Below are positions 19,591 to 29,173 of a stretch of 64,000 nucleotides of DNA, in pieces. The stretch is from the NCBI RefSeq assembly GCF_014279795.1, contig NZ_CP047945.1, positions 454,572 to 518,571 of the forward strand, written 5' to 3'. Made by a program: the position numbers and the translations under genes. A model generated the notes under the pieces. The model had not been told where the DNA came from, did not search any database, and saw only the letters and a list, made by a program, of their open reading frames with translations. The stretch is from Synechococcus sp. PROS-7-1 (GTDB lineage: Bacteria > Cyanobacteriota > Cyanobacteriia > PCC-6307 > Cyanobiaceae). Each line of letters begins with the position of its first letter. Position 1 is the stretch's first letter.

Positions 19591-21399
19591 TTAGCTGAGT
19601 TCGGCTCCCGGGTATCCCCTCGGCGTCACCATGCGACCGCCTTCCATGGTGCTGCTGCTGTTGCCGATTACCAGCACTGTGAGCATGTCCACCTGGTTGA
19701 CAGGCAGAGCGTTGAGATCATGCAGGGTCACCTGTTCATCTGTACGGCCCAGCTGACGGGCCATCACCACCGGGGTGTGATCGGGACGATGGCCGAGAAG
19801 AATCTCTTGGGCCCGTTGCAGCTGCCAGTCGCGGCCTTTCGATCGGGGGTTATAGAGAGCCACCACGAAGTCGCCGGCGGCCGCGGCGTGAAGCCGTTGT
19901 TCAATCACAGGCCAGGGCGTGAGGCGATCGCTGAGGCTGATGGTGCAGAAGTCATGCATCAGCGGCGCTCCGGCCCGGGCCGCCGCCAGTTGAAGGGCCG
20001 AGAGGCCGGGATGCACCTCGAACAACGGACGTGAGCTTTCAGCCAGCGCCATCCAAAGCTCGAGGGCCAGCCCGGCCATGCCGTAGATGCCGCTGTCGCC
20101 AGACGACACCAGCGCCACTTTGGCCCCCTGTTGAGCAAGGGACAGGGCCTGCTGGCAGCGGTCCCGTTCGCGAGTGAGTTGACCGTCCAGACGGACCTGA
20201 TCCTGGCGGCGAAGCGGTTCGAGGAGATCCAGGTACAGCCCGTAGCCCACCCAGACCCCGCAGCGGCTCAACGCGCGGCGGGCATCGGGGGTGAGCAGGC
20301 TGAGATCCCCCGGGCCGCTGCCGATGAGATGCAGTTCTCCCCTTTGCGGTGCAAAGGGGAGAACTGCTTCGGCGATCGCCACGGTGACAGCGCCCTGTTC
20401 CTCAGGCCCGGCATGAAGGATGCGTTTGGTCTGCAAGAGCTGGGCATCCTCACCAGCTGCCAGCACAGCCGCGGCTTCCGCAACGGATGCTGTGCCCATC
20501 TCCGCTTCAACCACGGCTGAAGGCGTGGGCACCGGCACTGCCGCGAGGGCTGAGGCGCTGAACAGCCGAAATCTCCAGTCACGTTCCTTTGCTAGGGCGA
20601 GCAAAGCGGGCTCATCGCCCTTGGCGTCAATGCTGCCGAAGCCAGCAACAGCCTCGGCGGCCAGCCCTGCGTTCTCCAGTGCTTGATGAACGGCTCGTTC
20701 GATCAGTCGATCGCTCGTGTTGCGTTCGCAGCCGAGGCCCAGCCACAAGGTGGCCGGATGCCAGCGACAGGGTGCGGCTTCAATTCCAGGACCAATCGCT
20801 AGTTCGGATGTGCCATCAGGTCCTGACGTGAACGTCAGGGCGCTGGCTGAGGCACAAGCCCGCCAGTGTTCAGTCCCGCTTTGCTGCCTCACCGCAATCG
20901 GGCTTCCCTTGGCCTGGTGGATCATCAACCGGCGCCAGGCATCGGCATCGCCACTGCGCCGAAACCCCCAGATCTCTCCGAAGGAGTCCAGCGCAAGCCG
21001 CCCCTGAGTGGCGGCATCACCGGTGATCACAGCGGTGCCTCCAAGCGCTGCTGCGAGCTCCCTGGCCAGTTGTTCCCCTCCGGCTCGATGGCCTCCCAAC
21101 AGAGGGACCACCTGCAGACCCTGGGCATCGAGCACCAGAACGGCCGGATCGCTCTCCTTGTCGTTGAGAAGAGGGGCAATCAGTCGGGTGACGGCTCCCA
21201 GAGCACCGACCACAATCAGGCGATCGCCCTTGATCCAGTGCGTCTGCAAGAGGTCACTGGCTGTCGCCACCAGAACTGAATCTGGGCAGGGATCGAGGGA
21301 CTCTGCGGCACCGGGGGACAGCGCGATGCGTTCGCTAAGGCCCTGGTGTGACAGGCGCTGAAGCAGCGGCCATGCGCTCCGTGAGAGTCCGATGGCCAG
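19591..21399 (-). CDS. cobJ: CbiG/CobJ fusion: cobalt-precorrin-5A hydrolase and precorrin-3B C17-methyltransferase
   Basis: A corrin-ring enzyme for cobalamin. The last ~250 residues are a tetrapyrrole methylase: HLIGSGPGDLSLLTPDA, VSSGDSGIYGM and NPRSKGRDWQ. The preceding ~300 residues are CbiG-like, with VGALGAVTRLIAP, LGGHRAGG and the C-terminal domain LGLGCERNTS. Such fusions are common in cyanobacteria. The first ATG/GTG/TTG is the GTG at 21270, giving 559 residues. In the same frame 43 further codons lie upstream, with a plausible CbiG N-terminus (LAIGLSRSAWPLLQRL). I place the start at CTG 21399, but this is tentative. Confidence 0.85.
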   Translation of the reverse strand: MAIGLSRSAWPLLQRLSHQGLSERIALSPGAAESLDPCPDSVLVATASDLLQTHWIKGDRLIVVGALGAVTRLIAPLLNDKESDPAVLVLDAQGLQVVPLLGGHRAGGEQLARELAAALGGTAVITGDAATQGRLALDSFGEIWGFRRSGDADAWRRLMIHQAKGSPIAVRQQSGTEHWRACASASALTFTSGPDGTSELAIGPGIEAAPCRWHPATLWLGLGCERNTSDRLIERAVHQALENAGLAAEAVAGFGSIDAKGDEPALLALAKERDWRFRLFSASALAAVPVPTPSAVVEAEMGTASVAEAAAVLAAGEDAQLLQTKRILHAGPEEQGAVTVAIAEAVLPFAPQRGELHLIGSGPGDLSLLTPDARRALSRCGVWVGYGLYLDLLEPLRRQDQVRLDGQLTRERDRCQQALSLAQQGAKVALVSSGDSGIYGMAGLALELWMALAESSRPLFEVHPGLSALQLAAARAGAPLMHDFCTISLSDRLTPWPVIEQRLHAAAAGDFVVALYNPRSKGRDWQLQRAQEILLGHRPDHTPVVMARQLGRTDEQVTLHDLNALPVNQVDMLTVLVIGNSSSTMEGGRMVTPRGYPGAELS

Positions 21400-21459
21400 G
21401 GATGCAGCACCAGAGCGTGATGGGGAAGACGTGTCGTTCAGAACTGCAGCCTCGGATGG

Positions 21460-22749
21460 TCAGCGCTGGGTGCCATCAGCGTTCAACAGCTCCCTTGCTG
21501 ATCCTCCCAGGCTGCTGGATGGTGCTGCCTGCGGTGTTTGCTGTTGCGGCGGTGGCTCAGGGGCGCTTTGGGCGATGGGGGGGACGTCCTCGAGGGGGGC
21601 TTTCTCGGGGGCTGCCTCCTCTGAGCTTGGATTGTCTGCAGCGGTGACTTCCTGGACAGTCGCTTCCTTGATGGGCTCGACCATGGGCTCGAGCGCGACG
21701 GGTTCCTGCGCAACCTGCGGTTCTGTTGCGGGTTCCGGCTCCGGCTCATCAGAGGGCACCGCTTGTGCTGCCTGCTCAGGGGTGGGCGATTCTTCCTTCA
21801 TGACAATGTCTCCCAGTAAGCGGGCGATCTGCTCGTCGCTGAGCCGGGATTGCATCCAGACGGGGCGCGATCCCGGGTGATGGGGAATCGCCCGAAGTTG
21901 GTTGTTGAAGACAGGGCTCATCGGTTCACCCACGCCATCCAGCAACTCCATCTGAACGCGTCCAGGACCATTGCCGCTTCCCTTGATCCAGAGAGACTCC
22001 TGTCGGTCCACCAGGAAACTGTCTCCGTTGACGGAGATCCGCAGCCTCCAGCGGCCGTCTCCTTCGCGCAGGTTCTGCAGCGGTGCGTTCCAAATCAGCC
22101 AGTCGAGAAGAAGTGGCTCGCCGCTGCCAAGGTCTGCCGGGCTGACCACGGCAAGCCAGGGGGAATCCGGAGCTGGCTGGGTGCCTGCAAGACCCTGAAG
22201 CTGGTCAAAATGCCATTGCAGGCTGGCTCCAGGTGTTTTCACCGCTTCCCCCCAGGGCATGGCTGCATAGGCGGTGAAACGATGGCTTCCCGGCGTGAGC
22301 GCTGGAAGTTGGATGCGCAGGCGTCCGCTATCAGCCTCGCTGAATCGAAGCGGAGGCTGATCATCGATCTGGAGGGCGACATGGGCTCCCAGGCCGAGTT
22401 CGGGATCTTCTGCTATGGGCCAGTCGCTCGCTTGTAGCACCAGGGTTTGTTGGCCCGACTGGAGCACCGTGCCATCGGCAGGGCTGATCAGCTTCAACTG
22501 AGGGTGATGGCCAGAAAGGGCTGCCTGCAGCTGTTGAACCGCGCCCGGAGGAGCCACCTCCTGCAGGCGCCCGGCTGGAGGAGTGGGATTCATGGGATCC
22601 GTCGCGGACCCAGTGTCCATGGACCCCATCCGTCCCCATCCCCAGGCTGAGGCCGGCTCTGCGTTCGTGACCAGCAACACAACGCACAGAAGGGCAGTGA
22701 TCCAGTGGAGGCGGAGTGGAAAGCGGCCCGAAGCCGTCATGGGGACCAA
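21460..22749 (-). CDS. secreted protein with acidic/proline-rich C-terminal tail, unknown function
   Basis: A 429-residue protein with a signal peptide (charged start, hydrophobic 16-28, probable cleavage after ASA near 35). A globular part follows, about 60-300, with beta-sandwich-like pieces (PADGTVLQSGQQTLVLQASDWP, then a GSHRFTAYA segment). The last 110 residues are dominated by Glu, Pro, Ala and Gln and look disordered. I do not recognise the family. It sits between cobJ and the psaA leader and reads away from psaA. An export or envelope role is inferred from the signal peptide only. Confidence 0.7.
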   Translation of the reverse strand: MVPMTASGRFPLRLHWITALLCVVLLVTNAEPASAWGWGRMGSMDTGSATDPMNPTPPAGRLQEVAPPGAVQQLQAALSGHHPQLKLISPADGTVLQSGQQTLVLQASDWPIAEDPELGLGAHVALQIDDQPPLRFSEADSGRLRIQLPALTPGSHRFTAYAAMPWGEAVKTPGASLQWHFDQLQGLAGTQPAPDSPWLAVVSPADLGSGEPLLLDWLIWNAPLQNLREGDGRWRLRISVNGDSFLVDRQESLWIKGSGNGPGRVQMELLDGVGEPMSPVFNNQLRAIPHHPGSRPVWMQSRLSDEQIARLLGDIVMKEESPTPEQAAQAVPSDEPEPEPATEPQVAQEPVALEPMVEPIKEATVQEVTAADNPSSEEAAPEKAPLEDVPPIAQSAPEPPPQQQTPQAAPSSSLGGSARELLNADGTQR

Positions 22750-23155
22750 TTCGAGTTCAGTTCATTCTGAATGCCCATGCCGGTGTCAAGGAGATTTGGG
22801 GCTGTTTGTATTACTTAGTGGCCTGCATTTGCTTTTGTATGAATAGTTTCTTGTGTGATTTTGATTTTTTTGTTGATAGCGAGCTGCACGAAGATGTCAG
22901 GCCCAGACAGGGGCGCGGCCGGATTGAACCTTTGTAACTCCATGGGGTCTTCTGTGCATCTGCGCCCCTATGCTTCCGCCAGCGGTCCCCTCTTTGGGGC
23001 CCAGCGCTCCAGTGGTGGTCAGGAGTTTGCGCTCCTGGCGCCATTGGCGCCCGGTCGCGGTGACGCTCTGCGGAGCTGCGTCCGGGGCCCCGGTGAACCT
23101 CGTTCACCGGAGGGGTGGCCCACCACCTCGATCCCGTCCCTCGAGGAACGACTCG
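22750..23155 (+). promoter_or_regulatory. psaA upstream region and long structured leader
   Basis: 406 bp without a convincing gene. The first part (about 22800-22880) is markedly AT-rich (runs such as TTTGCTTTTGTATGAATAG and TTGATTTTTTTG) and probably holds the psaA promoter, though I cannot assign a -10/-35 pair. From about 22900 the sequence becomes GC-rich and has several short inverted repeats (22987-22999, 23021-23036, 23037-23051, 23090-23110). The psaA ribosome-binding site GAGGAA is at 23143-23148, 7 nt before the ATG. Confidence 0.55.
23090..23110 (+). promoter_or_regulatory. perfect 9-bp hairpin in the psaA leader
   Basis: CCGGTGAAC, loop CTC, GTTCACCGG: a perfect 9-bp stem extendable by two GC pairs past a bulged A. 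It lies 32 nt before the ribosome-binding site of psaA and has no T tract, so it is a candidate 5'UTR control or stability element. Confidence 0.5.
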
Positions 23156-25459
23156 ATGACCATCAGCCCACCAGAGCGTGGGAGCACCGCGAAGACTCAG
23201 GTCGAAAAGGTTGACAATCCTGCAACCTTTGAGCTGTTCGGCAAGCCCGGACACTTCGACCGTGCTCTCGCGAAAGGTCCCAAAACCACCACCTGGGTTT
23301 GGAACCTCCACGCCAATGCTCACGATTTCGACAGCCACACGAGTGACCTAGAGGAGGTCTCTCGAAAGATCTTCAGTGCTCACTTCGGCCATCTGGCCGT
23401 GATCTTTATTTGGCTGAGCGGTGCCTTCTTCCACGGAGCCCGCTTCTCCAACTTCTCCGGTTGGCTTGCTGACCCCACGCACGTGAAGCCCAGCGCTCAG
23501 GTGGTGTGGCCGGTGTTCGGCCAGGAGATCCTCAATGGCGATATGGGTGCCGGTTTCCAGGGCATCCAGATCACCTCAGGCCTCTTCCATGTGTGGCGTG
23601 CCTGGGGCATCACCAACGAAACACAGCTGATGTCTCTGGCCATCGGCGCCCTGGTGATGGCCGGCCTGATGCTGAATGCAGGCGTTTTCCACTATCACAA
23701 AGCAGCTCCAAAGCTGGAGTGGTTCCAGAACGTTGAGTCGATGCTCAACCACCACCTCGCTGGACTGCTCGGCCTCGGGTCACTGTCCTGGACAGGTCAC
23801 CTTCTTCATGTGTCCCTGCCCACCACCAAGTTGATGGACGCCATTGACGCCGGCCAGCCGCTGGTGCTCAACGGCAAGACCATCGCTTCTGTGGCGGACA
23901 TCCCCCTGCCGCATGAATTCTTCAATCAGGATCTGCTGGCGCAGCTCTATCCAGGATTCGGTGCCGGCATCGGTGCTTTCTTCTCGGGTAACTGGGCTGC
24001 CTACAGCGATTTCCTCACCTTCAAGGGTGGTCTGAACCCTGTGACAGGCAGCATGTGGATGAGCGACATCGCTCATCACCATCTGGCCATTGCGGTGCTC
24101 TTCATCGTGGCTGGTCACATGTACCGCACGAACTGGGGCATCGGTCACTCCATCAAGGAGATCCTCGAAGGTCAGAAGGGCGATCCCCTTCTCTTCCCTG
24201 CCACGAAGGGCCATGACGGCCTGTTCGAGTTCATGACCACGAGCTGGCATGCCCAGCTGGCTGTGAACCTCGCCATGCTCGGCTCCCTGAGCATCATCGT
24301 GGCTCAGCACATGTACGCGATGCCTCCATACGCGTACATGTCAATCGACTATCCGACGCAGATCGGCTTGTTCACCCATCACATGTGGATTGGTGGCTTC
24401 CTGATCGTTGGTGCCGCAGCGCACGCTGCCATCGCGATGATCCGCGATTACGACCCTGCCAAGCACGTCGACAATGTGCTGGACCGGGTGCTGAAGGCTC
24501 GTGACGCCCTGATCAGTCACCTCAACTGGGTGTGCATCTGGCTTGGCTTCCACAGCTTCGGCCTCTACATCCACAACGACACCATGCGTGCCCTGGGACG
24601 TCCCCAGGACATGTTCAGTGACTCAGCGATTCAGCTGAAGCCTGTGTTCGCTCAGTGGATTCAGGGTCTGCATGCCGCTGCTGCTGGCAGCACCGCTCCC
24701 AACGCTCTTGCGGGTGTGAGCGAGGTGTTCAACGGTTCCGTCGTTGCCGTGGGTGGCAAGGTCGCAGCTGCGCCGATCCCCCTGGGCACCGCAGACTTCA
24801 TGGTGCACCACATCCACGCCTTCACGATCCACGTGACGGTGTTGATCCTGCTGAAGGGTGTGCTCTACGCCCGGAACTCCCGCCTCATCCCCGACAAGGC
24901 CAACCTTGGCTTCCGTTTCCCTTGCGACGGCCCCGGCCGTGGCGGCACCTGTCAGGTGTCCGCATGGGACCACGTGTTCCTGGGTCTGTTCTGGATGTAC
25001 AACTCCCTGTCCATCGTGATCTTCCACTTCTCCTGGAAGATGCAGAGCGATGTGTGGGGAACGGTGAATGCTGACGGTTCCGTTCAGCACATCACCAACG
25101 GCAATTTCGCCAACAGCGCCATCACCATCAACGGCTGGCTGCGTGATTTCCTGTGGGCTCAGGCCGCTCAGGTGATCAACAGCTACGGCTCCAACACCAG
25201 TGCTTATGGCCTGATGTTCCTTGGTGCTCACTTCGTCTGGGCCTTCAGCCTGATGTTCCTGTTCAGCGGCCGCGGCTACTGGCAGGAGCTGATCGAGTCC
25301 ATCGTCTGGGCTCACAACAAGCTGAAGGTGGCCCCGGCCATCCAGCCCCGTGCGCTGTCCATCACCCAAGGCCGTGCCGTGGGTGTCGCCCATTACCTCT
25401 TGGGCGGCATTGCGACCACATGGGCCTTCTTCCACGCCCACATCCTTGTGGTCGGCTGA
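23156..25459 (+). CDS. psaA: photosystem I P700 apoprotein A1
   Basis: A reaction-centre core subunit binding P700, A0, A1 and the FX 4Fe-4S cluster in the thylakoid. The 767-residue length is standard, starting at [10 protein letters not shown] 62-codon in-frame extension to 22970 is ignored because it has no PsaA likeness and the RBS lies at the inner start. The FX ligands are Cys590 and Cys599 ([10 protein letters not shown]). Eleven hydrophobic helices with many His chlorophyll ligands (for example [11 protein letters not shown]) are visible. It is co-transcribed with psaB 22 bp downstream. Confidence 0.98.
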   Translation: MTISPPERGSTAKTQVEKVDNPATFELFGKPGHFDRALAKGPKTTTWVWNLHANAHDFDSHTSDLEEVSRKIFSAHFGHLAVIFIWLSGAFFHGARFSNFSGWLADPTHVKPSAQVVWPVFGQEILNGDMGAGFQGIQITSGLFHVWRAWGITNETQLMSLAIGALVMAGLMLNAGVFHYHKAAPKLEWFQNVESMLNHHLAGLLGLGSLSWTGHLLHVSLPTTKLMDAIDAGQPLVLNGKTIASVADIPLPHEFFNQDLLAQLYPGFGAGIGAFFSGNWAAYSDFLTFKGGLNPVTGSMWMSDIAHHHLAIAVLFIVAGHMYRTNWGIGHSIKEILEGQKGDPLLFPATKGHDGLFEFMTTSWHAQLAVNLAMLGSLSIIVAQHMYAMPPYAYMSIDYPTQIGLFTHHMWIGGFLIVGAAAHAAIAMIRDYDPAKHVDNVLDRVLKARDALISHLNWVCIWLGFHSFGLYIHNDTMRALGRPQDMFSDSAIQLKPVFAQWIQGLHAAAAGSTAPNALAGVSEVFNGSVVAVGGKVAAAPIPLGTADFMVHHIHAFTIHVTVLILLKGVLYARNSRLIPDKANLGFRFPCDGPGRGGTCQVSAWDHVFLGLFWMYNSLSIVIFHFSWKMQSDVWGTVNADGSVQHITNGNFANSAITINGWLRDFLWAQAAQVINSYGSNTSAYGLMFLGAHFVWAFSLMFLFSGRGYWQELIESIVWAHNKLKVAPAIQPRALSITQGRAVGVAHYLLGGIATTWAFFHAHILVVG

Positions 25460-25481
25460 CCTCTCCTGACCTTTCCCTCTA

Positions 25482-27698
25482 ATGGCAACGAAATTTCCTT
25501 CGTTCAGCCAGGGTCTGGCACAGGACCCGACAACCCGCCGCATCTGGTACGGGATCGCCACGGCTCACGACTTCGAGAGCCATGACGGAATGACGGAGGA
25601 GAAGCTTTACCAAAAGCTCTTCTCCACCCATTTCGGCCATCTCGCGATCATCGGCCTGTGGGTTTCGGGCAACCTGTTCCACATCGCCTGGCAGGGCAAC
25701 TTCGAGCAGTGGGTCGCCGACCCTCTGCACGTGCGCCCCATCGCTCACGCAATCTGGGATCCCCACTTCGGGCAGGGCGCCATTGACGCCTTCACCCAAG
25801 CGGGTGCCTCCTCCCCGGTGAACATCGCCTATTCGGGCCTGTATCACTGGTTCTACACAATCGGCATGACCACCAATGCCGAGCTGTATCAGGGTTCCAT
25901 CTTCATGATGATCCTGTCGGCTTGGGCCCTGTTCGCCGGTTGGCTTCACCTCCAGCCCAAGTTCCGCCCCTCACTGGCTTGGTTCAAAAACGCGGAATCC
26001 CGCCTGAACCACCACCTGGCAGTTCTCTTCGGCTTCAGCTCCATCGCCTGGACCGGTCACCTGGTTCACGTGGCGATTCCTGAGTCCCGTGGTCAACACG
26101 TTGGTTGGGACAACTTCCTCAACGTGATGCCCCACCCCGCCGGTCTGGGACCCTTCTTCACCGGAAACTGGGGTGTGTATGCCCAGAATCCCGACACCAT
26201 GGGCCAGGTGTTCGGTACCGCTGAAGGATCCGGCACTGCGATCCTCACCTTCCTGGGAGGCTTCCACCCTCAAACCGAGGCTCTGTGGCTCACCGACATC
26301 GCCCATCACCATCTGGCCATCGGCGTGATCTTCGTGATCGCCGGCCACATGTACCGGACGAATTTCGGAATCGGTCACTCCATCCGCGAGATCCTCGAAG
26401 CCCATAACCCTCCCCAGGGCACCCCTGGCGATCTGGGTGCAGGCCACAAGGGTCTCTACGACACCATCAACAACAGCCTGCACTTCCAGCTTGGTCTGGC
26501 CCTCGCATCCCTGGGCGTTGTCACCTCCTTGGTGGCCCAGCACATGTATGCGATGCCGTCGTATGCCTTCATCGCGAAGGACTACACAACCCAGGCTGCG
26601 CTCTACACCCACCACCAGTACATCGCCATCTTCCTGATGTGCGGTGCCTTTGCTCACGGTGCGATCTTCTTCATCCGTGACTACGACCCCGAAGCCAATA
26701 AGGACAACGTCCTGGCTCGGATGCTCGAGCACAAAGAAGCCATCATCAGCCACCTGAGCTGGGTCTCCCTCTTCCTCGGTTTCCACACCCTCGGCCTCTA
26801 CGTTCACAACGACGTGGTCGTGGCCTTCGGAACCCCTGAGAAACAGATCCTGGTGGAGCCCGTCTTCGCTCAGTTCGTTCAGGCTGCGTCCGGTAAGGCG
26901 ATCTACGGCTTCGACGTTCTGCTCGCCAATAGCGGCGGTGTGGCCGCCAATGCCAATGCTGCCTACATGGGCGGCTGGATGGATGCCATCAACGGTGTCC
27001 GCGGCAGCAATGATCTATTCCTGCCCATTGGCCCTGGTGACTTCCTTGTTCACCACGCCATCGCTCTGGGACTGCACACCACCACCCTGATCCTGGTCAA
27101 GGGTGCACTGGATGCCCGTGGTTCCAAGCTGATGCCTGACAAGAAGGACTTCGGCTATTCCTTCCCTTGCGACGGCCCAGGCCGTGGCGGTACCTGCGAC
27201 ATCTCGGCTTGGGACGCCTTCTATCTGGCTGTCTTCTGGGCCTTGAACACCGTGGGTTGGGTCACCTTCTACTGGCATTGGAAGCATCTCGCCATCTGGC
27301 AGGGCAACGTGGCTCAGTTCAACGAATCCAGCACTTATTTGATGGGCTGGTTCCGCGATTACCTCTGGCTCAATTCCTCTCAGCTGATCAACGGTTACAA
27401 CCCGTTTGGCAGCAACAACCTCGCCGTCTGGGCCTGGATGTTCCTGTTCGGTCACCTGGTGTGGGCCACCGGTTTCATGTTCCTGATCTCCTGGCGCGGT
27501 TACTGGCAAGAGCTGATCGAGACCATCGTTTGGGCTCACCAGCGCACGCCTCTGGCCAACCTGGTTGGCTGGCGCGACAAGCCAGTGGCCCTGTCCATCG
27601 TTCAGGCGCGTGTTGTGGGTCTCGCCCACTTCACGATCGGCTACATCCTCACGTACGCCGCTTTCCTGATCGCTTCGACCTCTGGCAAGTTCGGTTGA
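25482..27698 (+). CDS. psaB: photosystem I P700 apoprotein A2
   Basis: The second core subunit, 738 residues, starting [11 protein letters not shown]. The FX ligands are Cys563 and Cys572 in [10 protein letters not shown]. It shares with PsaA the block [10 protein letters not shown] and ends near TSGKFG. It lies 22 bp after psaA and is followed after 46 bp by a strong terminator, so psaAB is a two-gene unit. Confidence 0.98.
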   Translation: MATKFPSFSQGLAQDPTTRRIWYGIATAHDFESHDGMTEEKLYQKLFSTHFGHLAIIGLWVSGNLFHIAWQGNFEQWVADPLHVRPIAHAIWDPHFGQGAIDAFTQAGASSPVNIAYSGLYHWFYTIGMTTNAELYQGSIFMMILSAWALFAGWLHLQPKFRPSLAWFKNAESRLNHHLAVLFGFSSIAWTGHLVHVAIPESRGQHVGWDNFLNVMPHPAGLGPFFTGNWGVYAQNPDTMGQVFGTAEGSGTAILTFLGGFHPQTEALWLTDIAHHHLAIGVIFVIAGHMYRTNFGIGHSIREILEAHNPPQGTPGDLGAGHKGLYDTINNSLHFQLGLALASLGVVTSLVAQHMYAMPSYAFIAKDYTTQAALYTHHQYIAIFLMCGAFAHGAIFFIRDYDPEANKDNVLARMLEHKEAIISHLSWVSLFLGFHTLGLYVHNDVVVAFGTPEKQILVEPVFAQFVQAASGKAIYGFDVLLANSGGVAANANAAYMGGWMDAINGVRGSNDLFLPIGPGDFLVHHAIALGLHTTTLILVKGALDARGSKLMPDKKDFGYSFPCDGPGRGGTCDISAWDAFYLAVFWALNTVGWVTFYWHWKHLAIWQGNVAQFNESSTYLMGWFRDYLWLNSSQLINGYNPFGSNNLAVWAWMFLFGHLVWATGFMFLISWRGYWQELIETIVWAHQRTPLANLVGWRDKPVALSIVQARVVGLAHFTIGYILTYAAFLIASTSGKFG

Positions 27699-27744
27699 TC
27701 CAACTGAGCTGCCTTTGAAGTCAGCAGTCGTTCCTCGTTTCCTT

Positions 27745-27774
27745 CCCCGTCCGGTTCTCCGGGCGGGGTTTTTT
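27745..27774 (+). terminator. rho-independent terminator of psaAB
   Basis: A 10-bp GC-rich stem (CCCCGTCCGG, loop TTCT, CCGGGCGGGG, one G-T pair) followed directly by six T. Classic intrinsic terminator placed 46 bp after psaB. Confidence 0.92.
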
Positions 27775-27782
27775 GATGGCGA

Positions 27783-28724
27783 TCAGCCGCTGAAACGGAT
27801 GTCGAGCGTACGCAAATAGGTGTGCAGGCCAGCGTCCTGAATCGGCAGCACGTAAGCGTCTGCACCGGATTCGTTGTGATGGGAATGCCAGTAGCCCGGC
27901 GGGGTGACGAACGCTGCACCCGGGGCCCAGTCTTCCCGGTGCGGGTTGATGATGCGCCCCTGGTCATTTAGCTCCGTTCCAATCAGCGTGTAGCAGCCCG
28001 GTTCACAGGCCACTGCGAAGTCCAAGGCGATGGACTGATGGCGGTGGGGCATCTGCTCTTGGTTCGCCGGAAGAATGCCGAGCATGGCCCAAAGGGTTTG
28101 GCTCACTGTGCGTGACTGGGGAAACGCGCTGTTGCCGAGGAGCACACTCACGCGGTTGGCCTTTGCACCACTGGCGCTCTTTGCGATCTCCGCGAGTCTC
28201 TGCTCACTGTCCTGATGGCTGTAGAAGGTGGGTTCGAAGCGAGCTTGGCTGGGTTCCACTCCCAGATGCCTCAGCAGGGGTGCATCGTGAACCCAGTAGA
28301 TGGCAGCTTTGTCCGCGCTGGTGTGAATGGCGTCGCCGCCGGCCGGCAACACGAGCATGTCGCCTTTGGTCCAGGCGAAGCGTTGACCGCAGGCAGTCGT
28401 TTCACCCTGGCCTTTGGCCACGAAGAACAGTTGGCTGGTGGCCACTGCGGATGTTCGCAACTCCCCTTGATCGAGACGAATGAAGTTGGCGCAGAGAGAG
28501 GGGCCAGTGGCTGGGCCTGCGCAGCCCAGTGATTCACTCAGATCCAGCGGCAGGACTTCGCTACCAGGTTCCTGGAAGAAGGCAGGCGAGAAGCTTCGAT
28601 AGGGCACGAGCTCGGTCAGGCCGTTGCGAATCGGATTGGCCGCTTCTCCGTAGGAAAAGAACTGTGCCTGCTCCGATGAGGCGCATCGTTCCGTTGCACT
28701 GCTCACCATGCGCTCGTCACCCAA
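27783..28724 (-). CDS. bicupin protein, gentisate 1,2-dioxygenase-like
   Basis: A 313-residue protein with two cupin modules. The first spans about residues 70-150 (GDMLVLPAGGDAIHT), the second about 200-300 with MPHRHQSIALDF (HxH metal-ligand pattern), PGCYTLIG and TPPGYWHSHH. This resembles gentisate dioxygenase-like cupins, but the first module lacks the HxH pair, so only one metal site is likely. The substrate is unknown. It converges on the psaAB terminator, eight bases away. The start may be Met6 (28709). Confidence 0.75.
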   Translation of the reverse strand: MGDERMVSSATERCASSEQAQFFSYGEAANPIRNGLTELVPYRSFSPAFFQEPGSEVLPLDLSESLGCAGPATGPSLCANFIRLDQGELRTSAVATSQLFFVAKGQGETTACGQRFAWTKGDMLVLPAGGDAIHTSADKAAIYWVHDAPLLRHLGVEPSQARFEPTFYSHQDSEQRLAEIAKSASGAKANRVSVLLGNSAFPQSRTVSQTLWAMLGILPANQEQMPHRHQSIALDFAVACEPGCYTLIGTELNDQGRIINPHREDWAPGAAFVTPPGYWHSHHNESGADAYVLPIQDAGLHTYLRTLDIRFSG

Positions 28725-28867
28725 GTCTTAAAAAGAGACCCACCTTACGGAGCAGTGGTTCGGGCATCGGTATGCACCGCGTCATGTTTTCGTTGAGGCT
28801 CAGTCACCTTTCTGCGGCTCTTGGGCGCTGAACTAAGGCATCCCCGCTCTTCCCTTGGGCCAAGACC

Positions 28868-29173
28868 ATGCCAACGCTGCCCCCCCGCCTCGAACTCGTG
28901 TTGCTTCTTTCTGCCGCAGCGACTGGTTACAACCTCACGATGAAGATCCTGCCAAGTCAGCGCATCGACCTGGCGCAATTAGAGGTGGAAGAACGCGTTC
29001 AGACGTCAGAAGCTTTTCGCTCGACCCGCTCTCCGTCGGGTGCGAGAGCCCCCGTGAGCAGGAATCCAGCACCCGCTGTCGTGATGGACGTGGCCGTTGT
29101 CAACAACAGGGGGACTTGTGCTGTTCCTCCGTCGGGTGGCCCCGCACTGAATGACCAGTTTGAACCCTGTTAA
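28868..29173 (+). CDS. small exported protein, unknown function
   Basis: A 101-residue frame with a hydrophobic N-terminus (LELVLLLSAAATGY) that could be a signal or anchor sequence, then a polar region and two cysteines (84 and the last residue, 101). It ends four bases into the 3' end of the RND pump gene, on the opposite strand. I do not recognise it. The codon composition looks like the neighbours, which is the main reason to keep it. Confidence 0.45.
   Translation: MPTLPPRLELVLLLSAAATGYNLTMKILPSQRIDLAQLEVEERVQTSEAFRSTRSPSGARAPVSRNPAPAVVMDVAVVNNRGTCAVPPSGGPALNDQFEPC

Noticed and set aside
22970-23155. In-frame 62-codon N-terminal extension of psaA
   Set aside because: The sequence has no PsaA likeness, and the RBS GAGGAA sits correctly before the ATG at 23156, which gives the standard 767 residues.
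25971-26807. 278-residue minus-strand frame in psaB
   Set aside because: Antisense to psaB; composition is that of a reverse-frame artefact.
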